From Nocardia sp. BMG111209 (lineage in GTDB: Bacteria; Actinomycetota; Actinomycetes; Mycobacteriales; Mycobacteriaceae), in the NCBI RefSeq assembly GCF_000381925.1, contig NZ_KB907310.1, positions 558,001 through 622,000 on the forward strand: a stretch of 64,000 bases of DNA, read 5' to 3'. Both the position numbers and the translations under genes were made by a program. Position 1 is the stretch's first letter. Each line of letters begins with the position of its first letter. The notes beneath the pieces were generated by a model. The model had not been told where the DNA came from. It saw only the letters and a list, made by a program, of their open reading frames with translations, and did not search any database. Positions 1 through 9,415 of this stretch are shown here, piece after piece.

Positions 1-522
1 CAGCGGCCGCCGCGTACGAATATCCAACGACGGCTGAGCCCCGTCCAGGTACAACAACCGCAATACCCGAGCCTCATCCGGCGTGAGTTCCGTGAGCATC
101 CGCGCATACGCCGGATGCTCCTCGTCCGGATCCGTATCCACCCGAGCCGAAAGCCGCAACAGCTCAGCCCCCTGCTGCCGCAACGTCGGCGCCTCCGGCA
201 ATGCCGCACGATGCGGTGCAATAGACACCCCCAACGCCCGCCGCACCGAATCCCGCAGCTGCTCACCGGCTTCCGACAGCACCTCACGCGGCGGCTGCCC
301 AGCGATACTGCCGCGCAACACAGTTCCGGTAACTCCCAACGCGGTCCCGACACCCCACCCAGCCGCCTCGGTCACCGCCGACACCGCCACCTGCACGATG
401 CCCGCAGCAGCCCGCACCGGATTTCCGGTTGCGGGAGAACGACTCTCGGTGCGTCGAGCGGGAGTCCGAGCAGGCCCGGCCACCTCGGCCGGTTCCCCGG
501 AATCCGCCTCGGTCACGGCCAT
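1..522 (-). CDS. Abi-alpha (DUF4393)-like protein, 3' end beyond window
   Basis: Partial: the first 174 codons are present and the frame runs off the left edge without a stop. The ATG at 522 has AGGAG seven bases upstream and overlaps the DUF445 stop by 10 bp, so the two genes look translationally coupled. The visible part has a Gly/Ala-rich segment (about residues 36-75) and then HPAYARMLTELTPDEARVLR, which closely matches HPAYDRILDQIAPDEARILR in the gene at 2120-2998. Function is unknown; the name comes from family resemblance of the P-x-E-A-R-x-L segment to Abi-alpha proteins. Confidence 0.75.
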   Translation of the reverse strand, partial: MAVTEADSGEPAEVAGPARTPARRTESRSPATGNPVRAAAGIVQVAVSAVTEAAGWGVGTALGVTGTVLRGSIAGQPPREVLSEAGEQLRDSVRRALGVSIAPHRAALPEAPTLRQQGAELLRLSARVDTDPDEEHPAYARMLTELTPDEARVLRLLYLDGAQPSLDIRTRRPL

Positions 523-1832
523 GGCGCCACTCCTGTTCCGAAGATCAGGATATGAGCGTAACCGGCCATCAGCCCGAGCACACCGCCATGGACGAACAAG
601 AGCCACTCGTCCTGTTTGATCGCCGACCGCAGCATCTCCACGAAGTCCGGCGGGGACAACGCCGCCATCTGCCGCGCGATGAACTGACTGACCTGAACAC
701 TCTGCCGAGCGTTGAACGCCGGATCGGCAAACGCCACCGGCGCCAGATTCTTCGCCCGGTCGGCGAAACTGTTCTGCAGAGTCTCGTACTCCCGGTTACC
801 GAGCATCAGCCGCAGCGGCCCGCGCGCGATGCCCAGCGCCCGATCGGTGGCCGGCCGCAGCGTATCCTCCAGAATCTGCATGGTGCGATCCGACCGCGGC
901 CCCTCCAGCAGTTCGGTACCCACATTGGCAATGGTGACGATCTGCGTAGCCACCAGTTCCGCGTACCCCTCGGTGATCTCCGGCTGCCGCTTGATCAACA
1001 GACCCTGCCGCCACGGGCACCACCACTTCGGATAGGCCGGCGCGAAGATCAGATTGAGCCCGAACCAGTTGACCACCCAGCCGATGATCACCCCGCCGAT
1101 CGGCAGCACCACCAGCGCCGACCACCCGGTCAGATGCAGCACCAGCACCAGCAGCAGACCCATCGGCGCACCGAAGTAGAAGCCGAAGTTCTGCATGAAC
1201 CGCAGTTCCTTCGCACCCAGCACCTGGAACACCGTGTTCACCATCTGCGGCCGGGACTGGAAGTACCGGATCACCATCTGCTTGACATCGAGCAACTGCT
1301 CGATATTGCTGCCGAGTTCCACGGTGAGCTCGCGCAATACGTCGGGCAGTTGCTGACGGACCCGCTCGTGCACCATCTCCCGCACCGGCGAGGGCAGGTT
1401 GTACCAGAGCTGCGGATGTTCCCGGCGGGCGATCTCCTCGACGATGTCGCGGATCTGCTCCTGCGCGATTTCCGTCAGATGTTCGGCCAGCGCGTCCGGT
1501 TCGAGTTCCCGGTAGAAGTCGGCGACGCTGCCCAGTTTCGACAGGCCCTTGTCGACCGCGATCGACGCCATCTTGTCCGCGCGCGACGGTACGATGCCCT
1601 GCCAGCCGATCCGGCCGTCGTACTGCAACAGCGGCAGTACCTGGATTCGTTTGGGCAGAAACGGGAACAACGATCGAAGACCGAGCAACTTGACGCCGTG
1701 GAAGTGCAGCGGCCGGAACAACATCAGCACACCGGTCCAGTTGGTGATGTAGCCGATGATCCCGGTGAACAACGGGATGGTGATCAACTCCAGCCACCAG
1801 GTCGGGTGGATATGAAAAACATTGTCCAGCAC
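513..1832 (-). CDS. DUF445 family membrane protein
   Basis: A 439-residue integral membrane protein of the DUF445 family, whose biochemical role is unknown. An N-terminal hydrophobic hairpin (LELITIPLFTGIIGYITNW), two central membrane segments around ALVVLPIGGVIIGWVVNWF and a C-terminal hydrophobic end flank a long soluble charged middle, the usual layout. The GTG at 1832 is chosen because AGGAGG lies five bases upstream; an in-frame ATG at 1880 would add 16 residues. The 3' end overlaps the next gene by 10 bp. Confidence 0.85.
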   Translation of the reverse strand: MLDNVFHIHPTWWLELITIPLFTGIIGYITNWTGVLMLFRPLHFHGVKLLGLRSLFPFLPKRIQVLPLLQYDGRIGWQGIVPSRADKMASIAVDKGLSKLGSVADFYRELEPDALAEHLTEIAQEQIRDIVEEIARREHPQLWYNLPSPVREMVHERVRQQLPDVLRELTVELGSNIEQLLDVKQMVIRYFQSRPQMVNTVFQVLGAKELRFMQNFGFYFGAPMGLLLVLVLHLTGWSALVVLPIGGVIIGWVVNWFGLNLIFAPAYPKWWCPWRQGLLIKRQPEITEGYAELVATQIVTIANVGTELLEGPRSDRTMQILEDTLRPATDRALGIARGPLRLMLGNREYETLQNSFADRAKNLAPVAFADPAFNARQSVQVSQFIARQMAALSPPDFVEMLRSAIKQDEWLLFVHGGVLGLMAGYAHILIFGTGVAPWP

Positions 1833-2119
1833 GACACCCTCCTGCCCGACCAACCGGTAACCCGCCGCCGCCACCGGCACCTCAACGTACCCGCCGGGAA
1901 GCTGGACCTTACTGTGAACCGGGCCGATAGGTCCACTTCCGCGCTGCCAGCGTGTGGCGCGGGCACAGTGGCGGATCCGCGCACGCGGAGTGGGAGACTT
2001 CGGTCACACCGGACCGGCGCAACACGGCCGGGCACATCCGGTGGGGAAGAATGGCCGGTGATTCCAGGCCATATGTGGGCAGACACATTCGTTCATCTGG
2101 TGATATTCGGAGAGGATCT

Positions 2120-2998
2120 GTGACAGACGACAGGACCGGACGGGAGATGGTCCGCCCCGGTTCCCGTGCCGTGGAACGCAGTTCGGACGTGGAGCAGCGG
2201 CAGATCAGCAACGAGGCCCGGCTCATCCGCGGCGCGTTCCGGGCCGCGGGGCTCGCGGTCGGCACCGCCGTGCGCGGCGGGCAGTGGACCGTGGGCACCA
2301 CCGTCGAGGCCACCAAGCAGCTCACCCAGGCCGTCATCGACGGCGACTCGTCCGCCGACCTCGCCGAACGTACCGGCGCCGCACTGCAGTCCATTGCGCG
2401 CAGCGTGCTCGGGGTCTCCGAGGGTTCGGTGCGGGAGATCGTCAGTTACGTCCCGGCGAGCAACGGCGGCAGTGGTCAGCAGACCGTCGGCAACGGATAC
2501 ATCCGCTCCGCCTCGCTGGACGATCTGCGCCGCCGCGGCGATGCGCTGCTGGCCCGCTCGGCGGATGTCTACTTCACCGAGGATGTCCACCCCGCCTACG
2601 ACCGCATCCTGGACCAGATCGCCCCCGACGAGGCGCGGATCCTGCGGTTCATGGCGCTCAGCGGTCCGCAGCCGGCCGTCGACGTACGGACCAACCGCCC
2701 CTTGGGGATCGGCTCGGAACTGGTGACCGGCGATCTGACCTCGGTGCCGGAGCAGGCCGGGGTGCGCTACCCGGATCGCGCCCGGCTGTACCTGATCAAC
2801 CTGAACCGGCTGGGGTTGCTGGTCACCTCGCAGGATCCGGTGTTGTTGAGCCGCTACATGGTGCTGGAGGTGCAGCCGGTGGTCGAGGCGGCGCTGAAGC
2901 AGGCCGGCCGCGCGCCCAAGATCGTGCGAAAAAGTTTGCGACTGACCGAATTCGGCGACGACTTCTGCAAGACCTGCTTCTCCATCAACGGTTCCTAG
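2120..2998 (+). CDS. Abi-alpha (DUF4393)-like protein, paralogue of the 1-522 gene
   Basis: A 292-residue protein. The GTG at 2120 follows AGAGG and gives the family-like charged N-terminus. Residues about 40-75 form a Gly/Thr/Ala-rich amphipathic stretch (GLAVGTAVRGGQWTVGTTVE), which may associate with membrane. The C-terminal part carries the APDEARILRFMALSGPQP and RTNRPLG segments shared with the partial gene at 1-522. It is transcribed divergently from DUF445 across about 290 bp. The family was named after a phage-resistance protein, but that role is not shown here. Confidence 0.75.
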   Translation: MTDDRTGREMVRPGSRAVERSSDVEQRQISNEARLIRGAFRAAGLAVGTAVRGGQWTVGTTVEATKQLTQAVIDGDSSADLAERTGAALQSIARSVLGVSEGSVREIVSYVPASNGGSGQQTVGNGYIRSASLDDLRRRGDALLARSADVYFTEDVHPAYDRILDQIAPDEARILRFMALSGPQPAVDVRTNRPLGIGSELVTGDLTSVPEQAGVRYPDRARLYLINLNRLGLLVTSQDPVLLSRYMVLEVQPVVEAALKQAGRAPKIVRKSLRLTEFGDDFCKTCFSINGS

Positions 2999-3111
2999 CA
3001 GGGCGATTCCAGGCCGACGGGACGGGTCGCGGAGGTTACCGCGCCGATAGCAGTTCGATACAAATTCGCCGATCGGCGCTGATCCGCGGATTTCGATGGG
3101 ATTGTGGAGGT

Positions 3112-3621
3112 ATGGACTCCGATGCCGTCGCCGCGATCAGCCGGCTGAAGTTCCGGTATCTGCGGTCCCTCGACACCAAGTCGTGGGACGAGTTCGCGGA
3201 CACCATGATTCCCGAAGTCACCGCGACCTACAGTGAATATCTCCAGTTCGAGTCGCGGGACGCGTTCATGGCGTTCATGCGAAACACTCTCGGCCCACAT
3301 GTGGTGACGGAGCATCGCTGCGATCATCCGGAGATCGATATCGACGGCGATACCGCCACGGGCACCTGGTATCTCGCCGATACGGTCCTGATCCCGGGCC
3401 ACAACATGCTGTTGCACGGCGCCGCCTTCTACACCGACCGCTACGTCCTCTGCGACGACGGCCGCTGGCGGATCGCGCACACCGGTTACGAGCGCACCTA
3501 CGAGGTGGTGCTGTCGCTGTCGGATCTGCCCAGTCTCCGACTGACTTCGAGCCGCTGGGGGCTGCTGGCCCGCGAACCCGGCATGACCACCGACGACGAC
3601 GCCACGGGCACGATGGGGTGA
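3112..3621 (+). CDS. SnoaL-like / NTF2-fold protein
   Basis: A 169-residue protein beginning MDSDAVAAISRLKFRYLRSL, the typical helical start of the SnoaL-like NTF2 fold, followed by the cone-shaped beta sheet region (TEHRCDHPEIDIDGDTATG, WRIAHTGYERTYE). Members include ring-closing, dehydratase and hydratase enzymes as well as binding proteins, so the substrate cannot be told. GGAGG precedes the ATG by one base, an unusually tight spacing. It ends 31 bp before the convergent prfC stop. Confidence 0.75.
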   Translation: MDSDAVAAISRLKFRYLRSLDTKSWDEFADTMIPEVTATYSEYLQFESRDAFMAFMRNTLGPHVVTEHRCDHPEIDIDGDTATGTWYLADTVLIPGHNMLLHGAAFYTDRYVLCDDGRWRIAHTGYERTYEVVLSLSDLPSLRLTSSRWGLLAREPGMTTDDDATGTMG

Positions 3622-3652
3622 GTCGGCTTCCGGAATCCGTTGTCGCGGACCG

Positions 3653-5305
3653 TCAATCGGCGGTCGCTACCAGGGGTTCCAGAGTCAGGGTCGGCATTTC
3701 CTTCTGGATGTACTGCAGCCGCCACCGGTCGCCGAACAGTGCGAGCACCACGCCGTCGGTGCGGGTGAAGACCTCGACGCCGCGCTGCCGGTCCAGTTCC
3801 GGCGCGGAGGCGGCGTCGGTGCGGCGGGCCAGCTGATACGGCAGGAAGTCCAGGTGCGTCTCGACGTTGAACTCGGTCAGCATGCGCGCGGTGACCACCT
3901 CGAACTGCATGGGGCCGACCGCGGCCAGTACCGGCGAGGCGTCGCCGCGAGTGTCGTTGCGCAGCACCTGCACCACGCCCTCGGAGTCCAGTTGGTCGAT
4001 GGCCTTGCGGAACTGCTTGTACTTGCCCGCGGTCTGGGCGCGCAGGGTCGCGAAATGTTCCGGCGCGAAGGAGGGGATCGGGGGGAATTCGACCTTCTTG
4101 TCCGAGAACAGCGTGTGCCCCGGCGCCAGCGCGGTCGCGTTCACCAGACCGACGATATCGCCGGGGTAGGCGGTGTCGACCGTGGTGCGATCGCGGCCGA
4201 AGACGGTCAGCGCGTATTTGGTGGCGAAGGGGCGGCCGGTCTGTGCGTGGGTGACGACCATGCCGCGTTCGAACTCGCCGGAGACGATGCGCATGAACGC
4301 CAGGCGGTCGCGGTGCGCGGCGTCCATGCCGGCCTGGACCTTGAAGATGACCGCGCTGAACGGGTCGGCGGGGATGCGTGGTGTGCCTGCGAGATCCGCG
4401 CGAGGGCCGGGGGGCGGGGCCAGTTCGATCAGGGTCTCGAGCAGTTGGCGCACACCGAAGTTCAGCATCGCGGAGGCGTAGATGACCGGGGAGGTCTGGC
4501 CGGCGAGGAACAGTTCCTGATCGTGGTCCTGTCCGGCGGCCGACAGTAGTTCGCTCTCCTCGGCTGCGGTGGTCCAGGCGTCGCCCTCTTGGGCTGCGGC
4601 CTGTTCGGGGGTGTGGTGCTCCTCGGGTGCGATGGTCGCGCCGCCGGCGGTGCGGGTGAAGTGGATGTATTCGGCTGGGGCGCCTTCGGATTCGGCGGGG
4701 CCGCGGCGTAGCAGGCCGCGGAAGTCGCCTGCGATGCCTACCGGGAGGAACAGGGGTGTCGGGGTGAGGCCGATTCGGTCGAGGATCTCGTCCAGGAGTT
4801 CCAGCGGGGCGCGGCCGGGGCGGTCCCACTTGTTGATCACGGTGATGACGGGGATGCCTCGGTCGCGGGCCACCTGGAACAGCTTCAGGGTTTGGGGTTC
4901 GAGGCCCTTGGCGGCGTCGATCAGCATGACTGCGGCGTCGACTGCGGTCAGCACTCGGTAGGTATCTTCGGAGAAGTCGGAGTGGCCGGGGGTGTCCACC
5001 AGGTTGATCACGCAGTCGCCGTATTCGAACTGGAGTGCGGTGGAGCTTACCGAGATGCCTCGGGCCTTTTCCATCTCCATCCAGTCGGAGACTGTCGACT
5101 TGCGGCCGGCTTTGCCGTGGATCGCGCCTGCTTCGGAGATGACCTTCGCGTGTAGGGCCAGGGCCTCGGTGAGGGTGGATTTACCGGCGTCGGGGTGGGA
5201 GATCACCGCGAACGTGCGCCGGCGGGCGACCTCTTCGGCCAGTCGTCCGCCTCCGGGTGTACCGGCGCGGACGCTGGCCTCGATACCGGCAGACGGGGAA
5301 TTCAC
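3653..5305 (-). CDS. prfC: peptide chain release factor 3
   Basis: RF3 is the translational GTPase that recycles RF1/RF2 from the ribosome. The 550 residues carry P-loop SHPDAGKST (36-44), switch I region RGISVSS, G3 DTPGHSDF (from 104), and G4 NKWDR (158-162); the C-terminal half fits domains II and III. The start is a GTG six bases after AGGAG; the frame stays open far upstream but without a ribosome site. Length is slightly above the usual 530. The cupredoxin gene lies 80 bp upstream on the same strand. Confidence 0.93.
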   Translation of the reverse strand: MNSPSAGIEASVRAGTPGGGRLAEEVARRRTFAVISHPDAGKSTLTEALALHAKVISEAGAIHGKAGRKSTVSDWMEMEKARGISVSSTALQFEYGDCVINLVDTPGHSDFSEDTYRVLTAVDAAVMLIDAAKGLEPQTLKLFQVARDRGIPVITVINKWDRPGRAPLELLDEILDRIGLTPTPLFLPVGIAGDFRGLLRRGPAESEGAPAEYIHFTRTAGGATIAPEEHHTPEQAAAQEGDAWTTAAEESELLSAAGQDHDQELFLAGQTSPVIYASAMLNFGVRQLLETLIELAPPPGPRADLAGTPRIPADPFSAVIFKVQAGMDAAHRDRLAFMRIVSGEFERGMVVTHAQTGRPFATKYALTVFGRDRTTVDTAYPGDIVGLVNATALAPGHTLFSDKKVEFPPIPSFAPEHFATLRAQTAGKYKQFRKAIDQLDSEGVVQVLRNDTRGDASPVLAAVGPMQFEVVTARMLTEFNVETHLDFLPYQLARRTDAASAPELDRQRGVEVFTRTDGVVLALFGDRWRLQYIQKEMPTLTLEPLVATAD

Positions 5306-5385
5306 GGACGGCTCCTGGAGTGCGGGGGGTGCAGGCGACAGCCGGTCCAGGGTACTCGACGGGGGCTGTTGAGCCGTTGGGCGGG

Positions 5386-5823
5386 TTATTGGACGGTGAC
5401 TGTGCCGCGCATGTCCGGGTGTAGGGGGCAGAGGTAGCGGTAGGTGCCTGCGATGGGGAAGGTGTAGCTCCATTCGCCCTTGGTGAAGATCGGGCTGTTG
5501 ATGCCCATTGCGGCGTCGCCTATGCCTTGTACTGCGTGGGGTACTCGGTCGGCGAACTTCCAGGTCACGGTGTCGCCGGGTTTGACTGTGAGGGTGGTGG
5601 GGGTGAACTTCATGTCCTTCACGTCCACGGTGACGGTTGTGGCGTGGGGGGTGTTGGGTGTTGGGGATGGGGTGGACTGGGGCGAGGTGGCGGCGGGGGG
5701 TGGGGGTGTTGGTGCGGAACTTGTTGTGCTCGAACCGCATCCGCTGAGGGCCAGCGCGAGTGCTAGCAGGCCGGCGGCTGGTCCGCCGGGGGCGGGCAGT
5801 CGGTGATGGGGTGCGAGATTCAT
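5386..5823 (-). CDS. cupredoxin-domain lipoprotein
   Basis: A 145-residue exported blue-copper-type protein. The signal peptide ends in the lipobox LSGC (Cys29), predicting membrane anchoring outside the cell, followed by a Pro/Thr/Ser linker. The plastocyanin/amicyanin-like domain has the expected type 1 copper ligands His96 (PHAV), Cys132, His135 and Met138 (C-P-L-H-P-D-M). It probably carries electrons or binds copper; the partner is unknown. It lies upstream of prfC on the same strand and may share its transcript. Confidence 0.85.
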   Translation of the reverse strand: MNLAPHHRLPAPGGPAAGLLALALALSGCGSSTTSSAPTPPPPAATSPQSTPSPTPNTPHATTVTVDVKDMKFTPTTLTVKPGDTVTWKFADRVPHAVQGIGDAAMGINSPIFTKGEWSYTFPIAGTYRYLCPLHPDMRGTVTVQ

Positions 5824-6604
5824 GGGGGTGAGCGTAGTGGGAGGGGTGTTGGGGGGCGGGTTTGCTTCGGGAGGGTGGGCTTTTGGCTCGGTTGTGCTTT
5901 GCTCTGGGTCGCTTGCGGGCCCGTCGGTCCGGGATCGAGGTGAGGTGGCGGGCTGAATGTTGGGCCTGCTTGGTGGTGACAGGCTGTGTTTTGGCCTCCG
6001 CTTCGCTCCGGCGGGTTCGCGGCCCTCCGGGCCCGATCCTTCCCTCCTCCGGCTCCTCCGCTTCGCTCCCCCGCCTCCGTCAGTCCAGGATCGGGCCGGG
6101 CCGCGAACAGGAGCGTTACGCCTGCGTATTGGTGACCGGCCCGGGTGTGCGGGGGCACGAAAGGCGCGTTCAGCCTGCGGATCGGTGACCGGGGCGGGCC
6201 GCGCGAGTTGGCGACTGCTCGGGACCTGCGAATCGGTAACTGGCTTGGGACTGGGGGATCGGTGATCGGCTTGAGGGCCTGCGAGTCGGTGACCGGCTCG
6301 GGGCCGGGATCGGTGACCGACTCGGGCTCGCGAATTGGTGATCGGCTCGGGACCTGTGAGTCGGTGACTGGCTCGGGGCCGGGAATTGGTGACTGGGGTA
6401 GGTGACCGAGCATGGGTTGGGGGGTCGGTGACCGCGATCACCGGGCGTGCGATGCCCCGGCGACCACGAGGCCAGGATCTGTAATCACTCGTTCGGGGCT
6501 TGATCGCTTGCTCGGGACCTGCGAATCGGTGGGCGGGTTGGGGTGGGGTGGGGCGTAGTCTGCGGGGGTTGCCGTTCGGGCGTGTGAGCGTCTAGGGAGT
6601 GCGA
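5824..6604. other. 781-bp gene-free stretch with repeats
   Basis: No convincing gene is seen between the divergent cupredoxin and nnr starts. The stretch holds the ~25-bp tandem repeat listed separately and, at about 5998-6008 and 6059-6069, two copies of CCGCTTCGCTCC within a low-complexity block. Antisense frames opened by the repeats are Pro/Arg-rich and look like artefacts. Confidence 0.6.
6178..6408. repeat. imperfect ~25-bp tandem repeat
   Basis: About eight to nine degenerate units, each starting near ATCGGTGACCGGCTCGGG and ending in CCTGCG or GGCCGGG. Examples begin near 6231, 6258, 6284, 6309, 6334, 6359 and 6385. Outlying partial copies occur at about 6127 and 6495-6530. Confidence 0.8.
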
Positions 6605-8044
6605 ATGACATCGGTACGTGGGTATTTCAGCGTCGATGAGGTGCGGGCCGCTGAGGCGGAACTGTTCACCCGGGTCGCGGACGGGGTGCCTATGCGGCGG
6701 GCCGCTTATGGGTTGGCCGAGGTGGTGGCTGCCGAACTGCGGGGGCGGACCGGGGGGGTGGTCGGGCGGTCGGTGACGTTGTTGGTCGGGTCGGGGGACA
6801 ACGGGGGGGATGCGTTGTTTGCGGGATCCATGCTGCGGCGGCGGGGGGTGGCGGTGTCGGCCGTGTTGTTGTCGCCGGAGCGGGTGCATGTGAATGGGCT
6901 CGCGGCGTTTCGGCGGACCGGTGGGCGGGTTCGGGACGATCTCGGGATGCCGGATCTGGTGGTCGATGGCATCGTGGGGATCTCCGGGCGGGGGGCGTTG
7001 CGGCCGCGGGCCGCGGAACTTGTTGCGGCGGTGGAGGTTCCGATCATCGCTGTGGATCTGCCCAGTGGGGTCGACCCGGATACCGGTGCGGTGGTGGGGC
7101 CGGCGGTGCAGGCGGATGTCACCGTTACTTTCGGGGCTCGCAAGCCTTTGCATGCGCTTGCCGCGTCGCGGTGTGGGCGGATCGAACTGGTGCCGATCGG
7201 GCTGCGGCTGCCGGAGGCTTCGCTGGTGGCGCTGGATCCGGCCGGAATCGGCGCGGATTGGCCGGTTCCCGGGCCCGCCGACGACAAGTACAGCCAGGGG
7301 GTGGTGGGTATCTGTGCCGGTAGTGCGGCCTATCCGGGGGCGGGGGTGTTGTGTACGGGGGCCGCGGTGGCGGCTACTTCGGGGATGGTTCGCTATGCCG
7401 GGACCGGTGCGGCGCAGGTGCTCGAGCATGCACCGGAGGTTGTTGCGGCCGAGACTGTCGCGAAATCCGGCCGGGTGCAGGCTTGGGTTTTCGGGCCGGG
7501 GGCGGGCACCGACGTCGGCGCGCGGGATCGCCTTGCCGAGATCCTCGCTACCGAGTTGCCTGTCCTTGTCGACGCCGATGGGCTTACCTTGCTCGCTGCG
7601 GAACCTCGATTGGTCACCGGGCGGCGTGCACCTACCGTGCTGACTCCGCATGGCGGTGAATTCGCGCGGCTGACCGGGCGCGAACCGGGGCCGGATCGGG
7701 TTGCGGCCGTTCGTGGGCTCGCCGAGGAGTGGCAGGTGACCGTGTTGTTGAAGGGGCGCGCCACTTTGGTGGCCGCTCCGGGGCGGCCGGTTCTGGTCAA
7801 CGAGGCGGGGGGCTCGTGGGCCGCGACCGCCGGTGCGGGTGATGTCCTCGCCGGGATGCTCGGCGCTCTGCTCGCGGCGGGCCGCGATCCGGCCTGGGCC
7901 GCGGCGGCCGCTGCTCGGGTGCACGCTCTGGCTGCCAATCTCGCTGCTCATGCGCACGACGGCAGTGCTCCGATCTCGGCCACTCCGCTGCTTCGTCACA
8001 TTCGGCCCGCGATCGCCACCCTCCGTGCTCAGACGGACGCTTGA
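6605..8044 (+). CDS. nnr: bifunctional NAD(P)H-hydrate epimerase / ADP-dependent dehydratase
   Basis: Repairs damaged NADHX/NADPHX: the N-terminal YjeF_N (NnrE) half interconverts the R and S hydrates, and the C-terminal ribokinase-like (NnrD) half dehydrates them using ADP. Seen: GSGDNGGDALFAG and VDLPSGVDPDTG in the epimerase half, then GPGAGTD, VDADGLTLL, LTPHGGEFARLTG and the AGAGDVLAGML anion-hole motif in the kinase-like half. The 479 residues fit the fused enzyme. ATG 6605 follows AGGGAG by five bases; an upstream GTG at 6599 would add two residues. Confidence 0.93.
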   Translation: MTSVRGYFSVDEVRAAEAELFTRVADGVPMRRAAYGLAEVVAAELRGRTGGVVGRSVTLLVGSGDNGGDALFAGSMLRRRGVAVSAVLLSPERVHVNGLAAFRRTGGRVRDDLGMPDLVVDGIVGISGRGALRPRAAELVAAVEVPIIAVDLPSGVDPDTGAVVGPAVQADVTVTFGARKPLHALAASRCGRIELVPIGLRLPEASLVALDPAGIGADWPVPGPADDKYSQGVVGICAGSAAYPGAGVLCTGAAVAATSGMVRYAGTGAAQVLEHAPEVVAAETVAKSGRVQAWVFGPGAGTDVGARDRLAEILATELPVLVDADGLTLLAAEPRLVTGRRAPTVLTPHGGEFARLTGREPGPDRVAAVRGLAEEWQVTVLLKGRATLVAAPGRPVLVNEAGGSWAATAGAGDVLAGMLGALLAAGRDPAWAAAAAARVHALAANLAAHAHDGSAPISATPLLRHIRPAIATLRAQTDA

Positions 8045-8260
8045 ATCCTTTCGCGCATCTGGTGGGTTGTTGTCCATCACGTCGCTCGGCGGGTATCTCG
8101 ATCGGGTGGAAGGTGATGGAATCTGCGCGGTGGGCCGGGGCGCACGAGTTGTGTGCGGGCCGGTCGAGAGGCGGTCTCGGGTGTGGTCGGGGCGACGCGT
8201 TATCGGACGCATTTCGAGGTGTCCGGCGTGTTGCGGCGGGTCCCTGGCAGGATCGGTGTC

Positions 8261-9415
8261 GTGAGCACTCCGGATCCACAGGTGGAGATCGTCGTCGACC
8301 TGGACGCCATCGCGCACAATGTGCGGGTGTTGCGGGCGCACGCCGGTGATGCCGCGGTGATGGTGGTCGTGAAGGCCGACGGGTACAACCACGGCGCGCT
8401 GCGGGTGGCGGAGGCGGCGCTGGCGGCGGGTGCTGCGGCGCTGGGGGTCACCACGGTGGCCGAGGCGCTGTTGCTGCGCGACGGTGGTATCACTGCGCCG
8501 ATTCTGTGCTGGTTGAACACCTCGGACAGCGACTATGGCGCGGCCGTGGCCGCCGATGTCGAGATCGGTATCGCCTCGGTGGCGCATCTCGAAGCGGTGG
8601 CGCGGGCCGCTCGGGCGGTCGGGCGGCCGGCGGTCGTGACCGTCAAGGTCGATACCGGGCTGAATCGCAACGGTGTGCCTGCTGCGGAGCTGCCCGAGGT
8701 CTTCGCGTTGCTCGGTGAACTGGTCGCGGCGGGTACGGTTCGGTTCCGGGCGGTGTTCTCGCATCTCGCGCATGCCGACGAGCCTCGGCATCCGATGCTG
8801 GACACCCAGCGTGAGCGGTTCGTCGAGGCGCTGGCGCTGGCGAAGGAATACGGGCTGCAGCCCGAACTGGCGCATCTGGCCAATTCGGCGGCCACGCTGA
8901 CGCGACCGGATCTGGCCTTCGACATGGTGCGGCCCGGTATCGCGGTGTACGGGCTGTCGCCGATTCCGGAGCTGTCCGATTTCGGGCTGCTGCCGGCCAT
9001 GACATTCCGGGCCCGGGTGGCGCTGGTCAAACCGGTCGCGCGGGGTGAGGGTGTCTCGTACGGTCATGAGTGGGTGGCGCCGGGTGACACTACGGTCGCA
9101 CTGATTCCGGCGGGTTATGCGGACGGGGTGCCGCGTGCGCTGGGTGGCCGGATCATGGTGCGGATCGGCGGGGCGGCCTATCCCGCCGTGGGGCGGGTGT
9201 GTATGGATCAGTTGGTGGTCGATCTGGGCGGCAATGCCGCCGGGGTGGCCGAGGGTGATGCCGCGGTGCTGTTCGGCGGCGAGCCCGGCGATCCGCGCGC
9301 ACAGCAGTGGGCCGATCTGCTGGGCACGATCAATTACGAGATCGCCTGCGCACCGCGCGGGCGTGCGGTACGCCGCTATCGAGGCGGCCGGAACGAGGCG
9401 GGGGGTGTGCGATGA
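8261..9415 (+). CDS. alr: alanine racemase
   Basis: A PLP enzyme that makes D-alanine for peptidoglycan. The PLP lysine is Lys38 in VVKADGYNHGA, and the opposing catalytic tyrosine is Tyr267 in GVSYGHEW; YADGVPRALGG and GRVCMDQLVVDLG are further family signatures. The GTG at 8261 gives 384 residues, the normal length, with AGGA eight bases upstream; an in-frame start at 8153 would add a non-conserved extension. The stop overlaps the next start (ATGA), and it heads a run through tsaD. Confidence 0.94.
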   Translation: MSTPDPQVEIVVDLDAIAHNVRVLRAHAGDAAVMVVVKADGYNHGALRVAEAALAAGAAALGVTTVAEALLLRDGGITAPILCWLNTSDSDYGAAVAADVEIGIASVAHLEAVARAARAVGRPAVVTVKVDTGLNRNGVPAAELPEVFALLGELVAAGTVRFRAVFSHLAHADEPRHPMLDTQRERFVEALALAKEYGLQPELAHLANSAATLTRPDLAFDMVRPGIAVYGLSPIPELSDFGLLPAMTFRARVALVKPVARGEGVSYGHEWVAPGDTTVALIPAGYADGVPRALGGRIMVRIGGAAYPAVGRVCMDQLVVDLGGNAAGVAEGDAAVLFGGEPGDPRAQQWADLLGTINYEIACAPRGRAVRRYRGGRNEAGGVR

